DNA of 64,000 bases from UBA4459 sp963776205 (GTDB lineage Bacteria; Bacteroidota; Bacteroidia; Bacteroidales; F082), in the NCBI GenBank assembly GCA_963776205.1, contig CAVZLR010000004.1, positions 806,001 through 870,000 of the forward strand, written 5' to 3'. The notes below the pieces were generated by a model, which had not been told where the DNA came from, searched no databases, and saw only the letters and a program-made list of their open reading frames with translations. Of this stretch, positions 18,400 to 28,590 are shown piece by piece. Every line of letters starts with the position of its first letter. Within the stretch, counting starts at the first letter, position 1. The translations under genes were made by a program, and so were the position numbers.

Positions 18400-19431
18400 A
18401 TGAACCGACACATTACGTACGCTCCGCCTGATAATTGGCTACAAATAAAGACTATTGAAATGCATACTGGCGGAGAGCCCTTAAGAGTGCTCATAGAGGG
18501 TGTTCCTAAAATTGAAGGAAAAACAATACTGGAAAAAAGAAGGTATTTCAGGGATCATCTTGATTATATCAGGACAGGCACCTTGTTTGAACCCCGAGGG
18601 CATGCTGACATGTATGGTGCTGTTATAACAGAACCAACAACTCCTGATGGTGATTTTGGTGTTTTTTTCATGCATAATGAAGGTTACAGTACCATGTGCG
18701 GGCATGCAACTTTAGCCCTTACAAAATTGGTCGTCGAATCCAAGTTTATAGACTATAATGACAAGAAACTGATTAAGATTGATGCACCGCCTGGTCAACT
18801 TATTGCAAAAGCTGAAATCTGCAACGGAATTGTAACCAGCAGCTCGTTTATAAATGTACCTTCCTTTGTTTTAGTCCAAAACGAGCATGTCAGAGTTCCC
18901 GGAATCGGAAATATTAAATTCGATGTGGCATATGGTGGTGCTTTTTATGCCTTTTGCGATGCTGACGATCTAGGTCTCCAATTAATCCCTTCAGAATATA
19001 ACAAATTGATAGACTATGGCAAGAGGATTAAAAAAGCTGTGATTGATAATTTTGAGATCAGGCATCCATTTGAAGAAGACCTCAGCTTTTTATATGGAAC
19101 AATATTTATTGGCAGAGCTGAAAGTAAAAAAAATCATAGTAGAAATGTATGCATTTTTGCTGATGGCGAAGTTGACCGTTCAGCAACAGGATCGGGAGTT
19201 AGCGCCAGAGCAGCTATTCATTATGCCAAAGGGGATCTTAACCTTGGAGATCAAATAACAATTGAAAGTATAATGAGTACGACAATGAGTGTGCGCATTC
19301 TCAATACTGAAAATTACGGTCCTTATAATGCAGTGATTCCTGAAGTAACAGGTAAATCATTTTTTACCGGCAGAAATGAATTCTGGTTTGATCCCAATGA
19401 CCCACTTAAAAAGGGCTTCATTTTTAGATAA
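18400..19431 (+). CDS. Proline racemase family, probable trans-3-hydroxy-L-proline dehydratase
   Basis: 343 residues of the proline racemase/hydroxyproline epimerase fold (MHTGGEPLRV at the start). Racemases and epimerases use two cysteines. Here the first is present (C100 in MCGHATLAL), but the second position, normally DRSPCGTG, reads DRSATGSG, so it is Thr263. A Cys/Thr pair is the known mark of trans-3-hydroxy-L-proline dehydratases, including human L3HYPDH, which release water and form delta-1-pyrroline-2-carboxylate. The upstream reductase-like gene would complete conversion to L-proline. Proteins of this type are cytosolic and no signal is seen. The gene lies in a tight three-gene operon. 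Confidence 0.85.
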   Translation: MNRHITYAPPDNWLQIKTIEMHTGGEPLRVLIEGVPKIEGKTILEKRRYFRDHLDYIRTGTLFEPRGHADMYGAVITEPTTPDGDFGVFFMHNEGYSTMCGHATLALTKLVVESKFIDYNDKKLIKIDAPPGQLIAKAEICNGIVTSSSFINVPSFVLVQNEHVRVPGIGNIKFDVAYGGAFYAFCDADDLGLQLIPSEYNKLIDYGKRIKKAVIDNFEIRHPFEEDLSFLYGTIFIGRAESKKNHSRNVCIFADGEVDRSATGSGVSARAAIHYAKGDLNLGDQITIESIMSTTMSVRILNTENYGPYNAVIPEVTGKSFFTGRNEFWFDPNDPLKKGFIFR

Positions 19432-19440
19432 AAACTCTGT

Positions 19441-20727
19441 ATGAAAAAATTAATATTTGTCGTCTTAACTCAAATTGTAATTCATTCGATTTGTGTTTCT
19501 CAAAACCTTGCTTTAAAACTGGATTCTTTATCGATATTGTATTCTTTTACTTATGAAGAAATGAAAGCTGATAGCTTTTTCAACGCAAAATATCTTTTAA
19601 ATTTTGAGCAACTGGTAGACCCCAACAATCCGGAAGGGCAAAAATTTACCCAACGGGTATTTCTTTCTCATATCAATTTTAATGTCCCTGTTGTATTTAT
19701 AACTGAAGGCTATACTGCCTGGCATGCGGAAAGTCCGGTTTATATTTCAGAACTCGCAGGTTTACTGCATGCAAACCAGGTTTGTGCAGAACACAGGTAT
19801 TTTGGACAATCTGTACCTGAGCACCTTAATTGGGATCACTTATCTGTATCGAATGCCGCTGCTGATCACCACAGAATAGTGGACGTTTTAAAAGCATTAT
19901 ATCCTGGGAAATGGATCAGTACCGGAATAAGCAAAGGAGGCCAAACTGCAATGTATCACCGGTATTTTTATCCTGAAGATGTCGACATAAGTGTGCCTTA
20001 CGTAGCACCATTAAATTTTTCAACGGAAGAAGAAAAAGTTTATATGTTTTTGAACTCAGTTGGTGATGAAACATGCCGTAAACAAATTTTTCAATTCCAA
20101 AAGGAAATGCTCATGCATAAAAGCAATTATTTACCAGCGTTTGAGAACAGAGCCAGGGAGCAGAATTTAAATTACCGCATGGGAATTGAAAAAGCTTTTG
20201 AACTTACCGTTTTTGAGTATTCTTTTGCTTTCTGGCAATGGGGTTATTTTAGTTGCGATCAAATACCCCAGGACTTTTCAAATCCTGATTCCATAGTGAA
20301 ACACCTTGATCATGTAGCTGGTTTAAAATGGATATCAAATGAAGGCATTGAAGATCTGCAACCATTCTTTTACCAGGCTATGAGAGAGTTAGGATTCTAT
20401 GGATATGATATTAGTCCTTTTCAGGATTGGACAACTTATAATCGAAATCCAACATTTGAATTTACATTACCAGAAGGAACTACCGTTGATTTTGAGCCCG
20501 GATTAATGCAGGAAATTGACTGCTTTATCAGGCATCAGGCTGATAATTTTATCTTTATCTATGGAGAAAATGACCCGTGGTCAGCTGCTGCAGTTGAATT
20601 AACCTACCATACAAACTCCGTTAGGGTAATTAAGCCTGGAGGAAATCACAGAACTAGAATTAGTAACCTTCCGGTAGAACAACAGAATTTTGTTATGGAA
20701 ACTTTGCAAAGTTGGCTAAACGAATAA
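19441..20727 (+). CDS. Secreted S37-like prolyl tripeptidyl aminopeptidase
   Basis: 428 residues with an N-terminal signal (LIFVVLTQIVIHSICVSQN), so periplasmic or exported. It is an alpha/beta-hydrolase of the peptidase S37 (PS-10)/S28 type: nucleophile S164 in TGISKGGQ, acid Asp in YGENDPWSAAA, His in PGGNHRTR; the N-terminal GYTAWHAESP region and AEHRYFGQSVP are typical. Relatives release tripeptides or act next to proline. It starts 9 bp after the dehydratase gene, so it probably supplies proline-rich peptides or hydroxyproline to the same pathway. The substrate is inferred. Confidence 0.78.
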   Translation: MKKLIFVVLTQIVIHSICVSQNLALKLDSLSILYSFTYEEMKADSFFNAKYLLNFEQLVDPNNPEGQKFTQRVFLSHINFNVPVVFITEGYTAWHAESPVYISELAGLLHANQVCAEHRYFGQSVPEHLNWDHLSVSNAAADHHRIVDVLKALYPGKWISTGISKGGQTAMYHRYFYPEDVDISVPYVAPLNFSTEEEKVYMFLNSVGDETCRKQIFQFQKEMLMHKSNYLPAFENRAREQNLNYRMGIEKAFELTVFEYSFAFWQWGYFSCDQIPQDFSNPDSIVKHLDHVAGLKWISNEGIEDLQPFFYQAMRELGFYGYDISPFQDWTTYNRNPTFEFTLPEGTTVDFEPGLMQEIDCFIRHQADNFIFIYGENDPWSAAAVELTYHTNSVRVIKPGGNHRTRISNLPVEQQNFVMETLQSWLNE

Positions 20728-20728
20728 T

Positions 20729-21310
20729 TTATCTCTGCGTTCCTTCGTAAATTTTCGAATCTTCTGGTGTTACGATACTACCTTTCACCCTTACACCACT
20801 ACTCTGCAGAAGCAACTCAGCATACCCATCCCCATAAATTGTAACCACAATCTGGTGAATTCCACTACCTTGCCCTGCCAGAGGCTGAACGGTTACTTGA
20901 ATAGAAACTGGTTTTTTAGGATTATCAGCTGTATAACTGTATTTAGTAATCTTACCCTTTGATGTAATCCCACCAAGTCCGTTTGGGTTCGGAATATATT
21001 GCCACCCTTCAAGCGTGAATTGCAGAGTAGCTTCATCACCTTCAATGTAAAAAAAGTTTGTTCGGGCACTTAAGGGAGCACTTCCTTCAGCTGTAAACAT
21101 TTCACTTCCTTGAAATACAAAGCTTCGTGCCTCTGCCAATGATTTGGCTTTCTTGAAATCAGCTAATTGGTCAGCTTCCTTTTGTTGCTTCTTTTCTTCC
21201 TTTGTAAGACTTTTCTTATCTTTTGATTCTTGTTGTTCTTGAGCAGAAACACTACCAATGAACATTAGCATTAGAAATGCAATACTACAACTAAGGATAT
21301 TTTTTTTCAT
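20729..21310 (-). CDS. DUF4251 exported protein
   Basis: 193 residues with signal peptide (MLMFIGSVSAQ), a charged Lys/Glu linker of about 35 residues, and a DUF4251 beta domain (ARSFVFQGSEMF, NPNGLGGITSKGKITKYSY). The function of the family is unknown; members are periplasmic or surface proteins of Bacteroidota. It converges on the peptidase gene with a 1-bp gap and its own start is 21 bp downstream of pepE, so it may be co-transcribed with pepE. Confidence 0.8.
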   Translation of the reverse strand: MKKNILSCSIAFLMLMFIGSVSAQEQQESKDKKSLTKEEKKQQKEADQLADFKKAKSLAEARSFVFQGSEMFTAEGSAPLSARTNFFYIEGDEATLQFTLEGWQYIPNPNGLGGITSKGKITKYSYTADNPKKPVSIQVTVQPLAGQGSGIHQIVVTIYGDGYAELLLQSSGVRVKGSIVTPEDSKIYEGTQR

Positions 21311-21331
21311 AATAGTTAATTTTAGAAAGTA

Positions 21332-22066
21332 TTAGATTAGAAAACTAAGATCAGTACCCGGATTATATTCGACAGGTTCTTTATTAAATTCAAACAGGCG
21401 CATATTGCGGCTACCTAAAAGCTTCATGAGTTTTCCTTCAATATATAACATACTGGCCTCACGTAATCCAAGTACCTTCATTTCCCTGTTAACCACCAGA
21501 AATTCTTCTATTCGCTGTTGCCTGGTTTCGCCTCCGTGACCTTCTGGATTTGCATCAAGGTAATGCGGATTAATTTGAAAAGGCACCAAATTCAGCGTAT
21601 TGAAACTTGCCGGTTCTATTATGGGCATATCATTTGTAGTTTTAAGCGTTGGGCAAGCCACGTTTGCACCAGCACTCCATCCCATGTAGGGTGTTCCCCT
21701 TTCTGCTTTGCCCCTGATAGCATCCATAATTCCGGTTTTATGCATCATAGCTACCAGATGGAATGTATTTCCGCCTCCCACAGCAATGGCTTCTGCTTCA
21801 TTGATCATTAATACCGGGTTATTTGCTTTATGCACCGACTCCACCTCGAATCCCAACTCACCAAAAACTCCACTTACTCGCTTGAGATATTCATCGTAGG
21901 ATGCTTCAAGACTTTTTTCTGATAATCCAACGCCAGCGTAAGGGACAAAAGTTACCTTTTTAATACCATCACTATTTAAAAAGTCAGAAATATAAGTTCT
22001 TGGCCACCCTAAATAGGCCTCACCCGCCATTGTTGAATTGCTTATCAATAATAATTTTTTCGCCAT
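21332..22066 (-). CDS. pepE: Peptidase E (alpha-aspartyl dipeptidase, S51)
   Basis: 244 residues, close to the usual family length. Catalytic Ser131 lies in GWSAGANVACPT; the preceding AVGGGNTFHL and following QINPHYLDANPEGHGGETRQ are family hallmarks and include the expected Asp and His of the triad. It hydrolyses Asp-Xaa dipeptides in the cytoplasm. No signal peptide. The frame is intact. Confidence 0.92.
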   Translation of the reverse strand: MAKKLLLISNSTMAGEAYLGWPRTYISDFLNSDGIKKVTFVPYAGVGLSEKSLEASYDEYLKRVSGVFGELGFEVESVHKANNPVLMINEAEAIAVGGGNTFHLVAMMHKTGIMDAIRGKAERGTPYMGWSAGANVACPTLKTTNDMPIIEPASFNTLNLVPFQINPHYLDANPEGHGGETRQQRIEEFLVVNREMKVLGLREASMLYIEGKLMKLLGSRNMRLFEFNKEPVEYNPGTDLSFLI

Positions 22067-22111
22067 TTTCTATTTTTTTTTAAAATTACAAAGATTAATC
22101 GGATACTGTTT

Positions 22112-24794
22112 TTAGTTCTTTAGACACGCTTTATTCAACACCTTATACCAGGAGTCGCCTTTCGTTAAATCAAATATTAAAGAACTTCTATCTTCCTCAC
22201 CTTTACAAATTTCATACCCAATTGTTTGCTGCATATGTTTCGTATTCCGTGCATCAACTTTATTCAATTTGAGAAGATCAAGGTAGTAATAGGCATTTAA
22301 AAAATCTTTCTGATTAATATAGTATTCAACGGCTTCATGATATTCAGGAATACTTCCCTTTTCTTTCATTAATTTTTGTAAATCAGGAATTTCGTCGATA
22401 TATTCCATTAATTCATTTTCAAAGTAAGAAGTTTTTAAATCATCATACATTATTTTAATATTGAAAAAATCAGCAGCGCCTGTTTGTTGAACTAAAGAAT
22501 CAGCATTCTCAATATAGTAAAATAAAGGCTGATAAACCTTTATCAGACTATCCAGATCAGAATTAACAATATTACATCCAGGGTTCTTGCTTATTAATGA
22601 TTTAGTTGTTCTTAAAACCAATTCAGCTTCTTTAAATTTCCCTGCTTTGATTCTGTTCACTAAAATTTTACAAGCATTGCTGACTTTATACTGAATATCT
22701 ATACAAACCCTGTTATTAATCTTCTCCTCCAGGTTCAGCATTGCATATTCAATTTCTTTTTGTTCAATTAAACCGTATTTATTGGCTGAATTTTCAGCTT
22801 GTTCTTTTAAAACGTATGCCTCATCCAATCTATTTGCCCAAACTTCAAACTCAGCTTTTTTAATAATTTGGAGTATTATTGGAGCAATGGCCACTCTTAC
22901 TGCAGAATCAATTTGCTCTGCCTTGTTCAAATGAAAAAGGTTATTGATATTTCGAGCTTCAAACAAGAAGTCTATGGCCTCTTCAGGTTTGTCATTGTGT
23001 AACTTTTGCAGGCTCCCATTCATATAATATTCAAAAAGTATAACTGCATACCCAGAAACTCTTTCATCTCTGTTAAGGTAATGTGCATGGGACTTTTCAA
23101 ACTCTGCTGAATGAAGCAACGCTTTCAGGCTACTTTTACGATTTTCCTGCTGAATATAATACTCGATACTATCAACCAATGTACCATAAATACCAGAATA
23201 GCCTTTTTTATAGGCAGCGTCAAATTCAATTTGATTGATTTCGAGTTGGTTTTGATCACTGATATTTGTAGCCAGGTCGAGTAGTTCGATTGCATCTTCA
23301 TAATAGTTATCCTCAATTAACATTTGAGCCAAACCAAACTGATTTTCAACAAACTCCTTAAATGATTGCTTAACTTTAAAATCATTGCCGACAAGGTCCG
23401 CATTTTCATCATAAATTTGTTGTGCCTGTTGATAATAACGTTTTGCGATTCTGAAATTTTTTGACTTGTATGCCATCACCGAAACTTTTAAAAAGGATTT
23501 CATCAACCCACTCAAAGCTCCGGCATATACTTCGGAAAATTTATCTGACCTTTCAATTTCACTGAAAAAACTTTCCATTTCAACAGCGTTCCTCATCAAG
23601 TTCAGTGTATTTAAATATTCATGCCTTTTTAAAGCAGAATCAGCAGATGAAACAAAATTATTATAGATAAGTTGGGTGGTAGCAGGTACATTTGTAATTT
23701 TAAATACATCATAAAACGCATGAAACTCCTACCATTCGGATAAGGTCTTCATCCACAGGGTAAATACGAACCAATTCATTAAATGCAGAAACAGTATTGG
23801 GTTGGTATTTCTTCGATAATTGAATATATTCATTTGAAATATTTACATATCTCCGGCAATACTCATTTCTATCAATCAGCTTTCCCCTTTTACCTTTTTC
23901 CAGTTCTTTTGTAAAAAGTGTAGAAGCTCTTTCTTCCAGCCTTGACAATTGATCTGCTCTCGTAAGAAATCCTAACGGATCATTACTTTCCAGTTTTAGT
24001 TCTTCTTTGAAATTGTAAGAATCGGCAAAGCTATTCGCCCGATGAATATGGTGCCAGGCAATAAAAGTTTCAGCACTTGAACTCCCCCTGTTTAATTGAT
24101 TTCCGTCCATATCTTTCTAATAACAAATCAGACACCTCGCTATATGAATAGTAACTGTTGATGGTATTTGCCGTGTTCATAAAAGCTGATAACTGCTGAT
24201 CACTAAAAAGCAGCTTATCTATTTTTACCTCGAATGCGAGTTCATCCAGATTGAAATTATACTTTTCAAGTATGTCAAGATCCAATACCCCACCTGTAAG
24301 CAGCATCTCTATGGGTATTTCCTGTAAATAACCACCTTTAGAATTTATTATTAGTTTTCCATCAAAAATCAAAGGTGCCAGTAGTGTATCTACAAGAAAA
24401 GCCCTGAAAATATATATCGCCAGAAACAACTGAATTTACTGCTTTCATATAAGCGAATAAATGACCGTCATTCATCCCTTTGAACATTTAAAAGAATATC
24501 TGCTTTAAAATTTAGTCTTACAAGGTGAATATTTTTAATATTATTAATTGAAATGGAAGATAATATTTGCCTTTCATTGGATGATGGCAAATAATTGTCA
24601 GCTTTGATGGTATATTCAATACCTTGAATTGATTTATATGAATCCTGAGAAAACCCTGAATATAAACTGACAACAAGTAAAACGGTGAAATATATTTTGT
24701 TTCTGAGATACAATATGATCACTTTAAGCGACAAATTTAACACCTTCTTATTTGAAAAGGATTTTATTATTGTTAAAACAAAAAAAGCCATCAC
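22112..24794 (-). CDS. Large exported helical protein of unknown function, four frameshifts
   Basis: Unrecognised. Four collinear frame segments reconstruct one protein of about 880 residues. The N-terminus is hydrophobic (KIYFTVLLVVSLYSGFSQ, a probable signal peptide); no ATG sits just before it, so the start is uncertain between about 24715 and 24794. The rest is mostly helical, with TPR-like stretches (NFRIAKRYYQQAQQIYDENA, YYEDAIELLDLATNI). Shifts lie near 24470, 24425 (one T too many), 24103 (one A too many) and 23728 (one G too many); each is repaired by one base within a short homopolymer and restores continuous sequence. No partner genes suggest a role. Confidence 0.55.
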
Positions 24795-24811
24795 AATTTG
24801 ATGACTTTAGG

Positions 24812-24895
24812 TGCCCAAGAAAGGACTCGAACCTTCACGACCGTTCGGTCACTACACCCTGAATGTAGCGCGTCTACCAATTCCGCCACTTGGGC
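24812..24895 (-). tRNA. tRNA-Leu (anticodon CAG)
   Basis: An 84-nt class II tRNA. Acceptor GCCCAAG/CTTGGGC, discriminator A; anticodon loop TTCAGGG gives CAG; long variable arm (TGACCGAACGGTCG); T arm GGTTCGAGTCC. CCA is not encoded. Confidence 0.93.
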
Positions 24896-24913
24896 AATAT
24901 ATTCAATAAAAAG

Positions 24914-24997
24914 TGCCCAGAACAAGAATCGAACTTGCACTCCCTAGCGGGAACATGGCCCTCAACCATGCGCGTCTACCATTTCCGCCATCTGGGC
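24914..24997 (-). tRNA. tRNA-Leu (anticodon GAG)
   Basis: An 84-nt class II tRNA with acceptor GCCCAGA/TCTGGGC, anticodon loop TTGAGGG (GAG), long variable arm (TTCCCGCTAGGGAG) and T arm AGTTCGATTCT. It is 18 bp upstream of tRNA-Leu(CAG) on the same strand and probably shares its promoter. Confidence 0.93.
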
Positions 24998-25008
24998 TAT
25001 TGCGAGTG

Positions 25009-25016
25009 CAAAAGTA
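25009..25016 (-). promoter_or_regulatory. -7 box of the tRNA-Leu pair
   Basis: TACTTTTG on the - strand, 12 nt upstream of the first tRNA-Leu, the same spacing as at tRNA-Arg. Confidence 0.7.
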
Positions 25017-25094
25017 ATATTTATTCTTTTTAACTAACAAATGAATCCCAATTTTTAAAATTGAATCTCAAAAGAAATACTTAAATTAAAAATA

Positions 25095-25102
25095 TAATTT
25101 TG
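25095..25102 (+). promoter_or_regulatory. -7 box ahead of the DUF4301 gene
   Basis: TAATTTTG, 21 nt before the ATG at 25124. Confidence 0.55.
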
Positions 25103-25123
25103 CAACTGATAAAAACCTAAATT

Positions 25124-26679
25124 ATGTTTACTGAAAAAGACAATTTTCAAATTCAAAGTAAAGGCCTTACAATCGAAGATATTAATAAGCAGATAGTATA
25201 CTTTAAACAAGGTTTTCCTTTTATAAAACTAGTGGCGCCTGCCACACCTGGAAAAGGACTTAACACATTATTCAGAAAGCGAGATCAATGAGCTGGATTC
25301 TTATTTTGATAAACACAGTCAAAATTATAATATTATAAAATTTGTTCCAGCTTCAGGTGCAGCTAGCCGAATGTTTAAACACCTGTTTGAATTCAGGGAA
25401 CGATTTCGCTGGCAAAAAAACCAATATGGATGAAATTAGTCATGATAAAAACTTAGATGCAATGCATCAGTTTTTTAAACAATTAGGATCTTTTGCTTTT
25501 TATAATGATCTCGAGAAAATTATTGAGAGCAATAATCTTTCTGTTGAAGAAATGCTTGCTGGTGGAGATCATCAAATTATCCTTGATTATTTACTTTCTG
25601 AAAAAGGACTTAATTATGCGAATTTCCCAAAAGGATTGCTGGCCTTTCATGCTTATAAAAACGAAAATCGCCTTGCGGTGGAAGAGCACCTTGTGGAGAG
25701 TGCTGTGTACTCAAAAGATATGCATAATGAAAGTTATTTGCATTTAACAGTATCTCCAGAGCATCTGGAAAAATTTAAAGTAGCTATTGAAGGCAGTAAA
25801 AATAAATTTGAAAAACTATTCGGCGTAACTATAAATGTTTCTTATTCTCAACAAAAACCTTCAACAGATATAATTGCCGTTGACATGGATAATAAACCAT
25901 TCAGACTTGAAAACGGGAGCTTGTTATTCCGGCCTGGTGGACACGGTGCTTTGATAGAGAATCTGAATGATTTGGACGCCGAAATTATTTATATTAAGAA
26001 TATTGATAATGTAGTACCTGATCATTTAAGAGAAACCACATATACTTACAAAAAGGCCATTGGTGGATTGCTATTCCAATTGCAAGAGAAAACATTTGAA
26101 ATGCTGGAAATACTTGAGGATGGTAACCCGACAGATAATGAACTTTCAGAAATTAAAGACTTTGCTGAAAAAGAACTGAACATTTTCATACCCGGTGCAT
26201 ATAAAGGCTATGATAAAATGGATCGTATTGATTTTTTATTCAACAAGTTAAACAGACCTGTTCGCGTTTGCGGTATGGTTAAAAATGAAGGTGAACCTGG
26301 AGGAGGCCCGTATTGGGTTCTGAATGAAAATGATGAAATATCATTGCAAATTGTTGAATCGTCACAAATGGACTTTAGCGATCCGGAACAGGAAAAAATT
26401 GTTAGCCAAGCCACTCATTTTAACCCCGTTGATCTTGTCTGTGGAATTATGAACTATAAAGGTGAGAAGTTTGACCTGAAGGAATTCGTTGATCCAAATA
26501 CAGGTTTCATCTCGCATAAGTCGCAAAACGGAAAGGATTTGAAAGCCCAGGAACTTCCCGGATTATGGAATGGGGCCATGGCAGACTGGATTACAATTTT
26601 CGTTGAAACACCATTAATTACATTTAATCCGGTAAAAACAATTAACGATTTATTACGACCTGAACATCAGTCAAAATAG
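25124..26679 (+). CDS. DUF4301 protein, two frameshifts
   Basis: About 517 residues from the ATG at 25124. The N-terminal frame (DINKQIVYFKQGFPFIKLVAPATPGKG) ends at a shift near 25258. A second frame carries HYSESEINELDSYF and VPASGAASRMFKHLFEFRER to a shift near 25400, after which the frame is open to 26679. The PASGAASRMFK and RPGGHGALIENLNDL motifs are DUF4301 signatures and resemble nucleotide-sugar transferase loops, but no activity is established. All conserved parts are present, so the shifts are probably sequence errors. Confidence 0.8.
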
Positions 26680-26774
26680 TTGATTTAAAACCGATATTTA
26701 TTTGTATGAAATTTATATAAGAAATTGGCCGTAGGTGAAGGCTATTTTCAAATTACATGATTAAATACAATTAA

Positions 26775-27341
26775 TTATTTGCTTCTGATGCGGCTGAATG
26801 TTTCAGCTGACATACCTAAATAAGAAGCAATATACTGCAGGGGAACACGATCAATAAGGTCTGGCATTTCTTCAAGCAATTTTTCAAACCGTTCCCTGGC
26901 ATTCAATGTCTGCAAACAAACACTTCTCTTTTCTATTCGAACATAATTCATTTCGGTCAATACCCTTCCTGCCTGCTGCCATTTCCAGTTTTTTTCATAC
27001 AATTTGAATAAATTTTCTCTTGAAATGGTAACTAATTCAGAGTTTTCCAGTGCAACAATATTTTCTCTCTGCGGTTCTTCTGTTATAAAGCTTAACATCC
27101 CTGCCACGATGGATCCAGGAAGCAGAAATTCTGTTGTAATCTCTTTGTTCTTAATATTATAGTAGCACCTGAAAATTCCATCAATTACAAAACCTATTTT
27201 ACCATTTGTCTGCCCTTCCCTAAGATAATGTACATTCTTTCTCACCTTGACAATTTCAAAGTATTTATCAGCTGTAGCTAATTCTTTCTCGGTAAATGGA
27301 GCTACCTTTTTTAATAATTTAACAAAACTCTTATGGATCAT
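26775..27341 (-). CDS. Crp/Fnr-family transcriptional regulator
   Basis: About 188 residues from MIHKSFVKLL (ATG 27341); a longer frame to 27389 is less likely. The N-terminal half is a cyclic-nucleotide-binding-like beta barrel (FVIDGIFRCYY, TTEFLLPGSIVAGMLSF), the C-terminal part a helix-turn-helix ending VPLQYIASYLGMSAETFSRI. The typical cAMP-binding Arg-Ser pair is not evident, as usual for Bacteroidetes members. Targets are unknown. It is divergent from the DUF1684 gene. Confidence 0.85.
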   Translation of the reverse strand: MIHKSFVKLLKKVAPFTEKELATADKYFEIVKVRKNVHYLREGQTNGKIGFVIDGIFRCYYNIKNKEITTEFLLPGSIVAGMLSFITEEPQRENIVALENSELVTISRENLFKLYEKNWKWQQAGRVLTEMNYVRIEKRSVCLQTLNARERFEKLLEEMPDLIDRVPLQYIASYLGMSAETFSRIRSK

Positions 27342-27509
27342 AATGGTTGCATTTGCAACAAATATATAACTTTTCTTGATATTTATCAAGTATAGATTGA
27401 TTTAATTAACAATCCTCTTTAAAAATTAAACCAAAGTTATTACTGTATTACTTAATTGTTAAGTAATTTCGGTGAAGAATTAAAATCTGCTATCCTTAAA
27501 AAAATTCAA

Positions 27510-28184
27510 ATGAAAAAGAAAGCCCCCTCCTACCTTTATGTGGTGTATCTTGCCATCATCCTGGTTATTGTCATTTTATTTATGCTTTTTCTTACAAATA
27601 TGGATGAAACCATAAAATCAAATGATGATGCTCAAACAGAAGCGTATACCCAGAAAATATTACAGGATCGAATTATAAAAGATGCGGAACTGATCGATAC
27701 TACAGTCTCAAGATTTAATACCGAGGAAAGAGCCCTTTTTGCAGAAAAAGGATTACAATACTTCGATCCGGATGTGAAATATCGCGTTTTAGCAGAATTT
27801 GTTACGGACACAAGTTCTGCTGTTTTCCAGATGCCTACTTCTACAGACAGGAAGCCAAATTACAGGGTTTATGGCTTTTTACACTTTATGCTTAAAGATA
27901 CTTTGTGCAAGCTAACAGCCTATCAGAATATGGATTTCAAAAACAGTCCTTCCTATGACAATTCTTTATTTGTTCCATTCATGGATAATACCAATGGCTT
28001 ATACACATATGGAGGTGGCAGGTACATGGATATACCAATTCCTGACTCAGACACTTTACATTTGGATTTTAACATGGCATACAATCCTTACTGTGCTTAT
28101 GCGTCTCGCTGGTCGTGCCCATTGGTGCCTTTTGAAAATGATCTGAATATTTCCATAATTGCAGGAGAAAAAAGTTATAAATAG
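27510..28184 (+). CDS. DUF1684 membrane-anchored protein
   Basis: 224 residues from the ATG at 27510 (an upstream in-frame start at 27456 is less likely). One N-terminal membrane anchor (LYVVYLAIILVIVILFMLFL) precedes a DUF1684 domain, recognised by FMDNTNGLYTYGGGRYMDI, DFNMAYNPYCAY and CPLVPFENDL. The function is unknown; the Tyr/Gly-rich and Cys-containing motifs are strongly conserved in the family. Confidence 0.85.
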   Translation: MKKKAPSYLYVVYLAIILVIVILFMLFLTNMDETIKSNDDAQTEAYTQKILQDRIIKDAELIDTTVSRFNTEERALFAEKGLQYFDPDVKYRVLAEFVTDTSSAVFQMPTSTDRKPNYRVYGFLHFMLKDTLCKLTAYQNMDFKNSPSYDNSLFVPFMDNTNGLYTYGGGRYMDIPIPDSDTLHLDFNMAYNPYCAYASRWSCPLVPFENDLNISIIAGEKSYK

Positions 28185-28187
28185 CAT

Positions 28188-28221
28188 AAAAAAAGCCCCG
28201 GACTTACATAATCAGAGGCTT
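28188..28221 (-). terminator. Leftward terminator of the rplT operon
   Basis: On the - strand AAGCC (28221-28217) pairs with GGCTT (28197-28193), with partial pairing inside, followed by seven T. Confidence 0.6.
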
Positions 28222-28242
28222 CCATTTATTTATTATGAAAAC

Positions 28243-28590
28243 TTATTTTTTGACGGCATCCACGATGGCTTTGAAAGCTTCAGGATGGTTCATAGCGAGA
28301 TCCGCTAATACTTTCCGGCTAATTTCAATATTTTTGGCATGTAACTGACCCATAAAAACTGAGTACGACATTCCATGTTCCCTGGCTGCTGCATTGATCC
28401 TCTGGATCCACAGTGACCTGAAATTACGTTTATTAACTCGTCTGTCGCGGTAGGCATACTGCATGCCTTTTTCATAAGCGTTTTTTGCAACCGTCCAGAC
28501 ATTCTTACGACGACCAAATTGTCCTTTGGTCTCCTTCATGATCTTTTTCTTACGTGCCTTTGAGGCCACTGAATTTACTGATCTTGGCAT
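28243..28590 (-). CDS. rplT: 50S ribosomal protein L20
   Basis: 115 residues, normal length: MPRSVNSVASKARKKKIMKE, FGRRKNVWTVAKNAYEKGMQ, RNFRSLWIQRINAAAREHGM. It binds 23S rRNA early in 50S assembly. Last gene of thrS-infC-rpmI-rplT, followed by a terminator. In other bacteria L20 represses this operon by binding its mRNA; no obvious L20 site is identified here. Confidence 0.97.
   Translation of the reverse strand: MPRSVNSVASKARKKKIMKETKGQFGRRKNVWTVAKNAYEKGMQYAYRDRRVNKRNFRSLWIQRINAAAREHGMSYSVFMGQLHAKNIEISRKVLADLAMNHPEAFKAIVDAVKK

Noticed and set aside
24812..24997. Recent duplication of one tRNA-Leu
   Set aside because: The two genes differ in anticodon, variable arm and T stem, so they are distinct isoacceptors.
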